DNA from: Streptomyces sp. AV19
GTDB lineage: Bacteria > Actinomycetota > Actinomycetes > Streptomycetales > Streptomycetaceae
DNA length: 41,797 nucleotides
Direction of reading: 5' to 3'
Assembly: GCF_015999245.1 (NCBI RefSeq)
Contig: NZ_JAEAMR010000022.1
Span: 39,965-81,761, forward strand
The position numbers were made by a program, and so were the translations under genes. The stretch's first letter is position 1; each line of letters starts with the position of its first letter. The notes under the pieces are model-generated. The model was not told the origin of the DNA. It worked only from the letters and a program-made list of their open reading frames with translations, and did not search any database. Positions 7,186 through 16,042 of this stretch are shown in pieces.

Positions 7186-10100
7186 TCACCCGCCCACCGC
7201 AACCAGCCCCCTCCCCGCCGCCTCCGCCCAATGCCGCGCCCCTGCCCGCTCCGCCACCGCCCGCGCACGGCGGTAATGGTCGGCGGCCGCGCGCGGACGG
7301 TCCAGAAGATGGGCCAGGGCACCCAGATGGTGGGCCACCGGGCCCAGCGTGACGACACCGCTGCCCGCACCGGCCAAGCCGTCCGCCGCGGGGAGGAGTT
7401 GGCGGTAGACCGAGGACGCCATCTCACGGTCGCCGAGCTCGACGGCGAGAACGGCGGCCAGGCCCAGACGGGCCTCCAGGAGGTAGTCACGCGGGAGAGG
7501 ACGCGCCGCGGCCGCCACCGCACGCGCCTCGGAGGCACGGCCGTCCGCCAGCAGCATCAGCGCCTGGCCGCGGGCGTAGATGGGGCCCCAGCGGTCGTAC
7601 TGGTCCTGCGCCTCGCCCGCGAGGTCGAGGAGCGAGCCGTGACCGGCGGCCCGCAGGCAGAAGCGGGCGAAGTGCAGCAGATCCCGCTCGATGCCCCACA
7701 TCCACGTGCCGTCGAGGCCCTCCGTGACCCGGAGGTACGCGGCGTCCGCCTCGTCCGTACGGCCGTCGATCGACAGCCGCATGGCGCGGTACCAGGACAA
7801 CAACGTTGCGGGCAAGGGAAGTTCATAGCGGTCGGACAGGCGCTCCACCGCCGCGGCGTGCGCGTCGGCGATCGTCGGCTCGGCCAGCGCGGCGTGCGCC
7901 TGGCAGAGGATCAGGTGGCCGAACACCTCCACCGGCGCCAGCTCGTGGCGGACGCCGAGCGCGACGATCTCCTGTCCGATGCGGACGCGTTCGGAGGCCA
8001 GGCCCGCCCGCCGGAAGGTGTGCGCGTGCCGGGCGTGCAACGCCTGGGCGAGCAGCACCGGTTCGGCCAGCTCGCGGGCGGCCGCCTCGGCCCGGCGGGC
8101 GGCCAGCAGCCCCCGCTCGTCCTGGGCGCCGTCGAGCTCCAGCGCCAGGGTGGTGAGCGCCTGGCAGCGGGACGTCGCGGCACCGGCGGGAAGGTCGCCG
8201 AGCACCCGCTCGGCCGTGGCGACGATCTGCGTGTCGCGGGCGGCGTAGCGGCGGTTGGTCCACACCGTGGGCACGTCGAAGGCCGCGAGGACGTCCGCCG
8301 TGAACTCCGGGTCGCCGAACCGCTCGGCCGCCTCCACGGCCGCGCCCCGCTGTTCCCGCGCGGCCACCACGTCCCCGGCCAGGGCCAGCGCCCGGACCAT
8401 GCCCATCACCAGCTCCAGCCGCCCCCGTCCGTCGGCGGAGCCGGAGCGGTCGTGCGCCTCCAGCGCGGCCCGCCACAGGCGGACGGCCTCGCGGTGGGCG
8501 AAGCGCCGCTGCGCCTGCTCGGCCGCGGCCCGGGCGTACGTGGCGGCGCGGGAGGCGGTGGCGCGGTCGCCCGCGGAGAGGAAGTGGTGGGCGAGCAGGC
8601 TCACTTGCTCCGGACGCACCCGCAGCACGGCCTCGCCCGCCCGCGCGTGCCACTGCGCCCGGCGCAGCAGCGGGATCCCGTCGTAGAGGGCGTCGCGGAC
8701 GAGCATGTGGGCGAACCGCACCCGCCCGGCCGTCTCCTCGACGAGCAGCCCCTCCGCCAGCCCGGCCTCCGCGGCGGCGGCGACCGCCGCGGGGTCGTCA
8801 CCGGCCATGGCCGCGAGGACGTCCAGGTCGGCCTCCCGGCCGAGGACGGTCGCCTGCCGGAGCAGGTTCCGCGCGCCCTCCGGGAGCCGCGCCAGCCGGC
8901 CCCTGATCACCGCGTCCACTCCGGCGGGGATGCGGCCGAGGGCCGCCGGGGCGCCCATGTCGCCCATCAGCCGGGCGGTTTCGCGGACGAAGAACGCGTT
9001 GCCCGCCGTCCGTTCGGCGACGGCGCGCACGGTGGCGTCGTCGGCCTCCGGCGCGTCGTGCCGGACCAGCGCGGCGACATCGTTGTCGCCGAGGCCGCCG
9101 AGCTCGGTCCAGAGGGGGTGGCTGCGGGCCAGGCGTCCCAGCGAGTCCCCTAACGCGGCGCTCTGTTCGGTGGTCCGATAGGCGGCGACGACCATCAGCG
9201 GGGCGCCGGCGGTCCGCTCGACGAGGTGTCCCAGCAGGGCGAGGGTCTCCTCGTCCGCCCGGTGCAGGTCGTCGAGCAGGACCAGCAGGGGGCCGGCGGC
9301 GGCCGCCCCGGCCAGGTGCCGGGCCACGGCGTCGTGGAGCCGGAAGCGGGAGCAGGCCGTGCCGACGGGGAGGGCCGGGTCCAGCAAGGGAGCGATGCCC
9401 GGGGGCGGCTCGTGTCCCAGGGCGGCGAGCTCGCGCAGCAGTTCCGTCCACGGCCACGCGGCGGGTGCGCCGTCGCTCTCCGGGCAGCGGCCCCGGACGC
9501 CGCGCCAGCCGCGTCCGGCGAGCCGTTCGCGCAGCCGCTGGAGCAGCGCGGTCTTGCCCGCGCCGGGCTCTCCCCCGACCAGGGCCAGCCGCGTCGTCCC
9601 GGCGGGGGCCGCGGCGAGGGCCTCCAGCGCGGCCAGTTCGGCCTGCCGGCCGACGAAGGGGGACGCCGGGGCGGGCGTGCCCGCCCGTACCGCCGGCGCG
9701 GCGGCCGGGTGCGGTGTCAGGAGTCCGGGGTCGCCGTCCAGCACGCGCCGGTGGAGGGCGGCGAGCCGGGGTCCGGGCTCGACGCCGAGTTCGTCCACGA
9801 ACAGCCGGCGGGCCCGGCGGTAGACGCCGAGCGCGTCCGCCCGCCGCCCGGCCTGGCACAGGGCGCGCATCAGGAGCGCGTACGGGCCCTCGCGCAGCGG
9901 GTGTTCGTCGGTGAGCGCGGTGAGCTCCGGTACGCAGCCGATCGATCCGCCCAGGTCCAGGTCGAGGGCGAGGCGCTCCTCCAGGACGGCGAGCCGCAGC
10001 TCGGTGAAGCACTGGCGCTGCCGTTCGGCGAACGGGCCGGGCAGGCCGGCCAGGGGCTCGCCCCGCCACAGGGCGAGCGCGCCGGCCAGCAGTTCGCGGG

Positions 10101-10482
10101 CCTCCTCGGGCCGCCCCTCGGCCTTCGCCCGGCCGGCCCGGGCCGCCAGCGCCTCGGCGCGCGCCGCGTCGACGGCGTCGTCGGGCAGCCGGAGCCGGTA
10201 GCCGTCGCCGAGCGAGTCCAGCACGGGCGCGGCCGGGTCGCGGTGCAGCACCTTGCGCAGCCGCGACACGTACGTGCGGATCGTGGCGACGGCCGCCCTG
10301 GGCGGCTCCTCCCCCCAGAGCGCGTCCACCAGATCCGCCGCCGTCACCGTCCGGCCGGAGCGCAGCAGCAGGACGGCGAGCGTCGCCTGCTGCTGTCTGC
10401 TGCCCAGCGGCAGCGCGGTATCCCCGTCCCGGCCCAGCATCGGGCCGAGCACCGAGAAACGGAGGCCCCCCACATCGCCCAC
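7186..10482 (-). CDS. AfsR/SARP-type transcriptional regulator with AAA ATPase and TPR-like region
   Basis: 1,098 residues. An OmpR-type winged helix spans residues 20-100 (ending GDGYRLRLP), followed by a bacterial transcriptional activation domain at 105-250 (LYRRARR-like VYRRARRLFVDELGVEPG). A STAND/AAA ATPase has Walker A GGEPGAGKT at 303-311 and Walker B VLLDD at 401-405. A helical, TPR-like C-terminus runs from about 600. This is the large-SARP layout of AfsR. Leu444 is encoded by TTA (9153-9151), the rare codon read by bldA tRNA in Streptomyces. The start is the GTG at 10482, ten bases after GGAGG; a longer frame extends into the neighbouring gene and is rejected. It sits between two secreted lectin-bearing proteins, upstream of one and downstream of the other on the same strand, and probably activates them (inference). 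Confidence 0.92.
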   Translation of the reverse strand: MGDVGGLRFSVLGPMLGRDGDTALPLGSRQQQATLAVLLLRSGRTVTAADLVDALWGEEPPRAAVATIRTYVSRLRKVLHRDPAAPVLDSLGDGYRLRLPDDAVDAARAEALAARAGRAKAEGRPEEARELLAGALALWRGEPLAGLPGPFAERQRQCFTELRLAVLEERLALDLDLGGSIGCVPELTALTDEHPLREGPYALLMRALCQAGRRADALGVYRRARRLFVDELGVEPGPRLAALHRRVLDGDPGLLTPHPAAAPAVRAGTPAPASPFVGRQAELAALEALAAAPAGTTRLALVGGEPGAGKTALLQRLRERLAGRGWRGVRGRCPESDGAPAAWPWTELLRELAALGHEPPPGIAPLLDPALPVGTACSRFRLHDAVARHLAGAAAAGPLLVLLDDLHRADEETLALLGHLVERTAGAPLMVVAAYRTTEQSAALGDSLGRLARSHPLWTELGGLGDNDVAALVRHDAPEADDATVRAVAERTAGNAFFVRETARLMGDMGAPAALGRIPAGVDAVIRGRLARLPEGARNLLRQATVLGREADLDVLAAMAGDDPAAVAAAAEAGLAEGLLVEETAGRVRFAHMLVRDALYDGIPLLRRAQWHARAGEAVLRVRPEQVSLLAHHFLSAGDRATASRAATYARAAAEQAQRRFAHREAVRLWRAALEAHDRSGSADGRGRLELVMGMVRALALAGDVVAAREQRGAAVEAAERFGDPEFTADVLAAFDVPTVWTNRRYAARDTQIVATAERVLGDLPAGAATSRCQALTTLALELDGAQDERGLLAARRAEAAARELAEPVLLAQALHARHAHTFRRAGLASERVRIGQEIVALGVRHELAPVEVFGHLILCQAHAALAEPTIADAHAAAVERLSDRYELPLPATLLSWYRAMRLSIDGRTDEADAAYLRVTEGLDGTWMWGIERDLLHFARFCLRAAGHGSLLDLAGEAQDQYDRWGPIYARGQALMLLADGRASEARAVAAAARPLPRDYLLEARLGLAAVLAVELGDREMASSVYRQLLPAADGLAGAGSGVVTLGPVAHHLGALAHLLDRPRAAADHYRRARAVAERAGARHWAEAAGRGLVAVGG

Positions 10483-10530
10483 CTGCCGCGTACCTCCGCG
10501 CGCCGAAACCAACCCATTTTCGTACGCGCT

Positions 10531-10560
10531 TATGAAAACGACCCGGATAGAGATCGTCAA
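10531..10560 (-). promoter_or_regulatory. Putative promoter of the SARP gene
   Basis: Read leftward, TTGACG (10560-10555) is followed after 18 bp by TTCATA (10536-10531), about 50 bases before the GTG start. The AT content here is well above the surroundings. I see no CGTT heptamer repeat, so self-activation is not suggested. Confidence 0.45.
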
Positions 10561-10616
10561 CCCATCCGTCGGCGTTGGGGGCGCTCCGGGTCGAGTCCAT
10601 GCATAACGGACGTCCG

Positions 10617-11552
10617 TCAGCCGACGAAGTCCTGCGCCCACCAGTAGTTGCCGTTGGAGTCGATCGTGACGCCGACGCCGGTGTACTTGTACTTGTCGTC
10701 CAGCATGATCCGCTCGTGGGACGGCTCCTGGATCCAGGCGTCGACCACCGACCGGGCGTCCTTCCAGAAGCCGCGGGCACCCGCCGCGTTCTCGCCGGTG
10801 GCGTAGGCGGGCCGGGGGTAGCCGTGCTTGCGCAGCGAGTTCCCCAGGTCGAGCCAGTGGCCCTGCTGCTGGCGTCGGGCCTGCTCGTCGGCCTCGTCCT
10901 GGGCGGCGCGCTCGACGACCGGGTCGTACTGGAGCCGCGCCTTGCCGTGCTGTGCGCGGTAGTCGTTGACGAGGTCGAAGACCTGGCGCTGCAGCGACTT
11001 GGAGTCCGGGTTCGGGTTCGGGTTCTGCTCGCCGCCGTCGGAGAACTTCCAGACCTGGGAGGCGGTGTAGTTGCAGCTGTAGATCTGCACCGGGGTGCCG
11101 TCGTTGACGTTGCCGTCCCGGACGTCGAGGCACTTGTTGGACTGCGGGTTGACCAGGACATCGCCCTGGTAACGGACCCACTTCTGGGCGCCCGAGCCGT
11201 TGCAGTCCCACAGCTGGACGGGAGTGCGGTCGGCGGTGCCGCTCGACGCGACGTCCAGGCATTTGCCGAACGCGGTCATCGTGGCGCCGATCTCACCGGG
11301 CTGCTCGACGTACATCCATCTCTGGGACTCCGTGCCGTTGCAGCCGTAGAGCTGCACCGGGGTGCCGTTGTCCCGGACGCCGCCGCGGACGTCCAGGCAC
11401 TTGCCGGCGAGGCCGACGAGCTGACCGGCCTGCGCGGCCGCCTGCGCCGGTGCCGGCATGGCGGCGACGCCGAGCGCGGCCAGGGCCAGGGTGCCCCATA
11501 TGTGCGACTTCTTCAGCGACTTCTTGGTGGTCGGCTTGGTCGACGTCTTCAT
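10617..11552 (-). CDS. Secreted ricin-B lectin–CAP (SCP/PR-1-like) domain protein
   Basis: 311 residues. Signal peptide 1-39 (lysine-rich n-region, hydrophobic core, APAQAAA). A ricin-B beta-trefoil at 43-170 has three QxW repeats (QRW 77-79, QKW 123-125, QVW 166-168), then a short NPNPNP linker. A CAP domain fills 187-311, with QVFDLVNDYRAQHG, His232, Glu254 and His279 at the positions of the family's conserved cavity residues. CAP proteins are extracellular; their activity in bacteria is not settled. The first lectin repeat is strikingly like that of the RIP–chitinase protein. The ATG has GAGGAA upstream. The gene is likely controlled by the SARP encoded just downstream. Confidence 0.92.
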   Translation of the reverse strand: MKTSTKPTTKKSLKKSHIWGTLALAALGVAAMPAPAQAAAQAGQLVGLAGKCLDVRGGVRDNGTPVQLYGCNGTESQRWMYVEQPGEIGATMTAFGKCLDVASSGTADRTPVQLWDCNGSGAQKWVRYQGDVLVNPQSNKCLDVRDGNVNDGTPVQIYSCNYTASQVWKFSDGGEQNPNPNPDSKSLQRQVFDLVNDYRAQHGKARLQYDPVVERAAQDEADEQARRQQQGHWLDLGNSLRKHGYPRPAYATGENAAGARGFWKDARSVVDAWIQEPSHERIMLDDKYKYTGVGVTIDSNGNYWWAQDFVG

Positions 11553-11595
11553 CGGACCCGTTCCTCTTCCTCGGGGGGTGACTGCCTCGAGGAGG

Positions 11596-11637
11596 TTAGG
11601 AACGGGTGATCAACGCTCGGTCAACGTCCGATTGACG
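11596..11637 (-). promoter_or_regulatory. SARP-type 11-bp-period repeats and promoter of the lectin–CAP gene
   Basis: Read leftward, CGTCAAT (11637), CGTTGAC (11626), CGTTGAT (11615) and CGTTCCT (11604) start exactly 11 bp apart. TTGACC (11624-11619) and TCCTAA (11601-11596), 17 bp apart, form a promoter whose -35 lies inside the second repeat. The third repeat ends seven bases before the -10. This is the arrangement expected for a SARP/OmpR-type activator. Confidence 0.6.
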
Positions 11638-11660
11638 ATCCGTCGACCGGGGTCGACCGC

Positions 11661-11719
11661 ATCAGGGCGGGTCGAGCCGGATCGGGCCGGATCAGGGTGG
11701 ATCAGGCGGGATCAGGGCG
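11661..11719. repeat. Imperfect tandem repeat of a GGATCAGGG-like unit
   Basis: About five degenerate units (cGGATCgGG, cGGATCAGGG, tGGATCAGG, gGGATCAGGG) run from the lectin–CAP promoter into the last codons of the phosphatase gene. No gene or stable hairpin is evident. Confidence 0.5.
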
Positions 11720-12311
11720 GAATGTTCCACCCGGTGATCACCGGCCGCCCGTGCTCGGTGCCGAGGACCGACAGCGTCCCGGTGTCCAGCCGGTAGAGGG
11801 CGCCGTCCGCCGGCGGGCGGCCGAGGCGGCGGGCGGTCAGGGCGCGCAGGACGTGGCCGTGGGCGAAGAGCGCGACGTCACCGCCGGTGTCGTGGAGCGC
11901 GGCGTCGGCGCGGGCGAGGACGGTGTCGCAGCGTTCGCCGAGCCGGGCGAGGGTCTCGCCGGGGCGTGCGGTGCCGCCGGTGGGGACGCCGTCGCGCCAC
12001 AGGTCCCAGCCGGGGCGCACCTGCTGGATCTCGGGGGTGGTCATGCCCTCGTAGGCGCCGTAGTCCCACTCCATGAGCCCGGGTTCGAGGACGACGCCGC
12101 GGCCGGGCGGCAGGCTCAACTCGGCGGTTCTGACGGCCCGTTGCAGCGGGCTGCACAGGACGTGGGTGATGCGCCGGGCGGCGAGCGCGGGGGCCAGCGA
12201 GCGGGCCTGGCGTTCGCCCTCGTCGGTGAGCGGCACGTCGGTGCGGCCGGTGTGCCGGCCAGCGCGGCTCCATTCGGTCTCGCCGTGGCGGATCAGCAGG
12301 ATGTCACCCAT
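11712..12311 (-). CDS. Histidine phosphatase family protein (phosphoglycerate mutase-like)
   Basis: 199 residues with the branch-1 histidine phosphatase signature LIRHGETEW (phospho-acceptor His9), the PLTDEGERQA segment, acid residue in LEPGLMEWDYGAYEG, and the second catalytic histidine in FAHGHVLRAL. Such enzymes dephosphorylate sugar phosphates or other small phosphates; specificity is not readable. It lies nine bases after the stop of the glucose-6-phosphate dehydrogenase gene, so a role in sugar phosphate metabolism is plausible. A GTG four codons upstream (12323) overlaps that stop as GTGA and sits closer to GGAGG; either start is possible. Confidence 0.9.
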   Translation of the reverse strand: MGDILLIRHGETEWSRAGRHTGRTDVPLTDEGERQARSLAPALAARRITHVLCSPLQRAVRTAELSLPPGRGVVLEPGLMEWDYGAYEGMTTPEIQQVRPGWDLWRDGVPTGGTARPGETLARLGERCDTVLARADAALHDTGGDVALFAHGHVLRALTARRLGRPPADGALYRLDTGTLSVLGTEHGRPVITGWNIPP

Positions 12312-12319
12312 GCCGGCCG

Positions 12320-13771
12320 TCACCCGCCCTCCGGCAGGTGCCACCGGTACGGCTCGATGAGCCGGTGGACGCTGTCGGGACCCCAGGCCCCCCGGGCGTA
12401 CGGCTCGGCCGGCGGCGGGTTCTCCAGCAGCGGCCCGGACGCCTCCCACAGGCGCTCGATCCCGTCGGAGCTGGTGAACAGCGACTGGTCGCCCAGCATC
12501 GCGTCGAGGATGAGGCGTTCGTAACCCTCCAGCGCGTGGGCGGTGTTGAAGCAGTCGGAGTAGGCGAAGACCATGCGGGCGTCGCCGAGCGTCATCTCGG
12601 GCCCCGGCTCCTTGGCCAGGAAGCGGACGGCGATGCTGCCGGGGTCGTCGAAGTCGATGACCAGCTCGTTGGTGGTGTCCTCGGCCACCTCGTCCGGGAA
12701 CATGCGCAGCGCCGGTTCGCGGAAGCCGAGCGTCACCACGTGCCGTCCCTCGGCCAGGGCCTTGCCGGAGCGGAGGTAGAAGGGGACGCCGGCCCAGCGC
12801 CAGTTGTCGATGTCCACGCGCAGGGCGACGAAGGTCTCGGTGTCGGAGCGCGGGTCGACGCCCGGCTCGGCGCGGTACCCCTCGTACTGCCCCCGGACGG
12901 CGTGCCGCGGGTCCAGGGGCCGCATGCTCAGGAAGACCTTGTCCTTCTCGGTGCGCAGGGCGCGGGCGGTGAGGGCGGCGGGCGGCTCCATCGCGACGAA
13001 GCCGAGGATCTGGAAGAGGTGGGTCACCACCATGTCCCGGAAGGTGCCGGTCCCTTCGAAGAATCCGGCCCGGCCCTCGATGGTGAGGCGCTCCGGCACG
13101 TCGATCTGGACGTGGCTGATGTGGTCGCGGTTCCAGACGGGTTCGAAGAGGCCGTTGGCGAAGCGGAGGGCGAGGATGTTGTCGACGGACTCCTTGCCGA
13201 GGAAGTGGTCGATGCGGAAGACCCGGGACTCGTCGAAGACGGCGTGGATGGTCTCGTCGAGGGCGCGGGCCGTGGGCAGATCGGTGCCGAAGGGCTTCTC
13301 CACGATGATGCGGCCGCCCTCGGCCAGTCCGGACGAGCCGAGTTCGGCGACGACGGAGGGGAACGCCTTGGGCGGTACGGCGAGGTGGAACAGGCGCCGG
13401 GGGCGGCCGCCGAGGGCCTGTTCGGCCTCGCGGACGGCGGCGGCGAGCGGCCCGGTGTCGCCGGGGTCCGCGGCCCCGAAGGACAGCACCCGCTCGAACT
13501 CGTCCCAGGCCGGGCCCTCCGGCTTGGACGTGCCGAACTCGGCGACGGCCTCGCGGGCGTGCTTGCGGAACTCCTCGGTGCTGAGCGCGCCGGCGGCGGG
13601 CGCCGAGCCGATGACGCGGTAGCCGGCGGGCATGAGCCCGGCGCGGGCCAGGTGGAAGAGGCCCGGGAGGAGCTTGCGCCTGGCGAGGTCGCCGGTGGCG
13701 CCGAAGAGGACGACGACGTGGTCCTCGGGGCGCGGGCCGTGCTTCCCGGCGGTGCGGGAGGAACTGGTCAT
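12320..13771 (-). CDS. zwf: Glucose-6-phosphate 1-dehydrogenase
   Basis: 483 residues, the usual length. It catalyses NADP-dependent oxidation of glucose 6-phosphate, the entry step of the oxidative pentose phosphate pathway. The nucleotide-binding GATGDLA is at 24-30, EKPFG at 158-162, and the active-site RIDHFLGKE at 186-194. The ATG at 13771 is chosen because AAGGAG lies five bases upstream; an in-frame GTG at 13777 falls inside that ribosome site. It follows transketolase after an 84-base gap filled with short tandem repeats and precedes a histidine phosphatase, suggesting a pentose phosphate operon. The opcA and transaldolase genes that often accompany zwf are absent here. Confidence 0.96.
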   Translation of the reverse strand: MTSSSRTAGKHGPRPEDHVVVLFGATGDLARRKLLPGLFHLARAGLMPAGYRVIGSAPAAGALSTEEFRKHAREAVAEFGTSKPEGPAWDEFERVLSFGAADPGDTGPLAAAVREAEQALGGRPRRLFHLAVPPKAFPSVVAELGSSGLAEGGRIIVEKPFGTDLPTARALDETIHAVFDESRVFRIDHFLGKESVDNILALRFANGLFEPVWNRDHISHVQIDVPERLTIEGRAGFFEGTGTFRDMVVTHLFQILGFVAMEPPAALTARALRTEKDKVFLSMRPLDPRHAVRGQYEGYRAEPGVDPRSDTETFVALRVDIDNWRWAGVPFYLRSGKALAEGRHVVTLGFREPALRMFPDEVAEDTTNELVIDFDDPGSIAVRFLAKEPGPEMTLGDARMVFAYSDCFNTAHALEGYERLILDAMLGDQSLFTSSDGIERLWEASGPLLENPPPAEPYARGAWGPDSVHRLIEPYRWHLPEGG

Positions 13772-13790
13772 GGTCACTCCTTGCCCTCGG

Positions 13791-13866
13791 CGCGGCCTCT
13801 CACGACGAGACGTGGCCTCTCACGGCGGCATGGCCTCTCGCGGCGACGTGGCCTCTCATGACGACG
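13791..13866. repeat. Tandem repeat of an 18-20-bp unit between transketolase and zwf
   Basis: Four units sharing TGGCCTCTCacGaCGaCG are arrayed as 20, 20, 18 and 18 bp. The rightmost unit contains the last codons and stop of transketolase, so the array appears to be an amplification of that gene's end. Confidence 0.8.
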
Positions 13867-15910
13867 TGGCCGCCACCAGTTCGCGCGCGGCCCGCGCCAC
13901 CCGCTCCGGGGTGAAGCCGAACCGCTTGAGCAGTTGCTTCAGCGGGGCCGAGGCGCCGTAGGTGTTCATGCCGATGACGGTGCCGTGGTCGCCGACGTAG
14001 CGGTCCCAGCCGAACGTCGACGCCTGCTCGACGCCCACCCGGGCCTTCACCGCGGGCGGCAGGACCTGGTCGCGGTACTCCCGGGGCTGGCGGTCGAACA
14101 GCTCCCAGCACGGCATGCTGACCACCCGGGCCCCGATGCCGTCGGCGGCCAGCTCCTCCCGGGCGGACAGGGCCAGATGGACCTCGGACCCGGTGGCGAG
14201 CAGGATCACCTGCGGCTGCCCGGCGGGCGCGTCGGCCAGGACGTAGGCGCCGTGCGCGACGCCCGAGGCGGGGCCGAGCGCGGAGCGGTCGAGGGTGGGG
14301 AGCTTCTGCCGGGACAGGACGAGGGCGGCGGGTTCGTGGTGCAGCCGCGCGACGGCCCGCCAGGTCTCCACGACCTCGCCCGCGTCGGCGGGCCGGAAGA
14401 CCAGCAGCCCGGGCATCGCCCGCAGCCCGGCGAGCTGTTCGACGGGCTGGTGGGTGGGGCCGTCCTCGCCGACGCCGATGGAGTCGTGGGTGAAGATGTG
14501 GACGGTGGGGATCTCCATCAGCGCCGAGAGCCTGATGGCCGCCTTGGCGTAGTCGGAGAAGATCAGGAAGCCGGACCAGTACGGGCGCAGCTTGACCAGC
14601 GCCATGCCGTTGGCGACGGCCGCCGACGCGTGTTCGCGGACGCCCAGATGGAGGTTGCGCCCGGCGGGGCTGTCCGGCTGGAAGGACCGGGCGTCGGCGA
14701 ACGTCAGCAGGGTCTTGGTGGACGGCGCGAGGTCGGCCGAGCCGCCGACGAGCCAGGGCAGGCGCTGCGCGAGGGCGTTGAGCACCTTGCCGGAGGAGTC
14801 GCGGGTGGCGAGCCCCTTGGGGTCGGGCGGGAAGTCGGGGATCAACTCGTCCCAGCCGTCGGGCAGTTCGCGGCGCTGGATGCGCTCGGTCTCCTTCGCC
14901 GGGGCGGGCCAGGCGGCGCGGTAGCCCTCGAAGAGCCGCTCCCAGGCGGCGCGCAGCTCCGCGCCCCGGGCGCCGATGCCCTGCGCGAAGTGCTCCCGGA
15001 CGCCGTCCGGCACGTGGAAGTACCGGTCCTCCGGCATGCCGAAGAACCGCTTGGCCGCCCGCACGCCGTCGGCGCCCAGCGGCGAACCGTGCGCCTCGGC
15101 CGAGTCCTCGACGGGCGAGCCGTAGCCGATGTGGCTGTGCACCACGATCAGGGTGGGGCGTTCGGTCTCGGCCCGGAAGGTGTGGAAGGCGCGCGCGACG
15201 GCGTCCAGGTCGTTGGCGTCGGCGACGGTCGTCACGTTCCAGCCGTACGCCAGGAAGCGGGCGGCGACGTCCTCGGTGAAGGTGATGTCGGTGTGGCCCT
15301 CGATGGTGATCCGGTTGGAGTCGTAGATCCAGCACAGATTGGCCAGTCGGTGGTGCCCGGCCAGCGAGGCGGCCTCCGAGGCGACGCCCTCCATCATGCA
15401 GCCGTCGCCGGCGAGCGCGTAGACGTCGAAGTCGAAGAGGGTGAAGCCCGGCTGGTTGTAGCGCGCGGCCAGCCAGCGGCCGGCCATGGCCATCCCGACG
15501 GACGTGGCGACGCCCTGGCCGAGCGGCCCGGTCGTCGTCTCGACGCCACTGGTCCACCGGTACTCCGGGTGCCCCGGGCACCGCGAGTCCAGCTGCCGGA
15601 ACGTCTTCAGGTCGTCCAGCGTCACCGCCGGCCGCCCCAGCACCTCGTAGTCCGGATCGACCGCCCGCACCCCCGTCAGGTGCAGCAGCGACCACAACAG
15701 CGTCGAGGCGTGCCCCTCGGAGAGCACGAAACGGTCCCGGTTGGGCCAGATCGGATCGCTCGGGTCGAACCGCAGGAACTTCTGCCACAGCGTATAGGCG
15801 ACGGGCGCGATCCCCATCGGCGTACCCGGATGCCCGGACTCCGCCTGCTCGACGGCGTCCATGCACAGGCCGCGGATGGTATTGACGGCAAGGGTGTCCA
15901 GCTCGGCCAT
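13856..15910 (-). CDS. tkt: Transketolase
   Basis: 684 residues, full length. It is a thiamine diphosphate enzyme of the non-oxidative pentose phosphate pathway that moves two-carbon units between sugar phosphates. Motifs seen: SGHPGTPMG with His27, SEGHAS, the thiamine diphosphate GDGCMMEG motif, the second-domain GVREHA with the proton-accepting glutamate, and HDSIGVGEDGPTHQPVEQ. The start is uncertain: the ATG at 15910 matches the family N-terminus (MAELDTLAVNTIR) but lacks a strong ribosome site; a GTG at 15967 is possible. It leads the tkt–zwf–phosphatase group. Confidence 0.94.
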   Translation of the reverse strand: MAELDTLAVNTIRGLCMDAVEQAESGHPGTPMGIAPVAYTLWQKFLRFDPSDPIWPNRDRFVLSEGHASTLLWSLLHLTGVRAVDPDYEVLGRPAVTLDDLKTFRQLDSRCPGHPEYRWTSGVETTTGPLGQGVATSVGMAMAGRWLAARYNQPGFTLFDFDVYALAGDGCMMEGVASEAASLAGHHRLANLCWIYDSNRITIEGHTDITFTEDVAARFLAYGWNVTTVADANDLDAVARAFHTFRAETERPTLIVVHSHIGYGSPVEDSAEAHGSPLGADGVRAAKRFFGMPEDRYFHVPDGVREHFAQGIGARGAELRAAWERLFEGYRAAWPAPAKETERIQRRELPDGWDELIPDFPPDPKGLATRDSSGKVLNALAQRLPWLVGGSADLAPSTKTLLTFADARSFQPDSPAGRNLHLGVREHASAAVANGMALVKLRPYWSGFLIFSDYAKAAIRLSALMEIPTVHIFTHDSIGVGEDGPTHQPVEQLAGLRAMPGLLVFRPADAGEVVETWRAVARLHHEPAALVLSRQKLPTLDRSALGPASGVAHGAYVLADAPAGQPQVILLATGSEVHLALSAREELAADGIGARVVSMPCWELFDRQPREYRDQVLPPAVKARVGVEQASTFGWDRYVGDHGTVIGMNTYGASAPLKQLLKRFGFTPERVARAARELVAATSS

Positions 15911-15983
15911 GGGCGTCCCCGGACTCTCGTAGGAAGACGGACCCTTCCAGTAGACGCCGGGGGGCACGGGGATGCATCCCGGA

Positions 15984-16034
15984 TGAACGAAAAGCGCCCG
16001 CTCCCCGCGGGGAGTGGGCGCTTCCGGTCGTTCA
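15984..16034 (-). terminator. Long hairpin terminator after the YhgE-like gene
   Basis: The core AAGCGCCC-GCTCCCC pairs with GGGGAGT-GGGCGCTT over 15 bp around a 2-base centre. An outer TGAACGA/TCGTTCA stem adds 7 bp. It starts nine bases after the YhgE-like stop and lies 73 bases before the transketolase start, so it ends the former transcript. Confidence 0.8.
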
Positions 16035-16042
16035 GTCCTGGC

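Noticed and set aside
7186..11262. A start for the SARP gene upstream of 10482
   Set aside because: The longer frame would run through the lectin–CAP gene, which has its own signal peptide, lectin and CAP motifs in a different frame.
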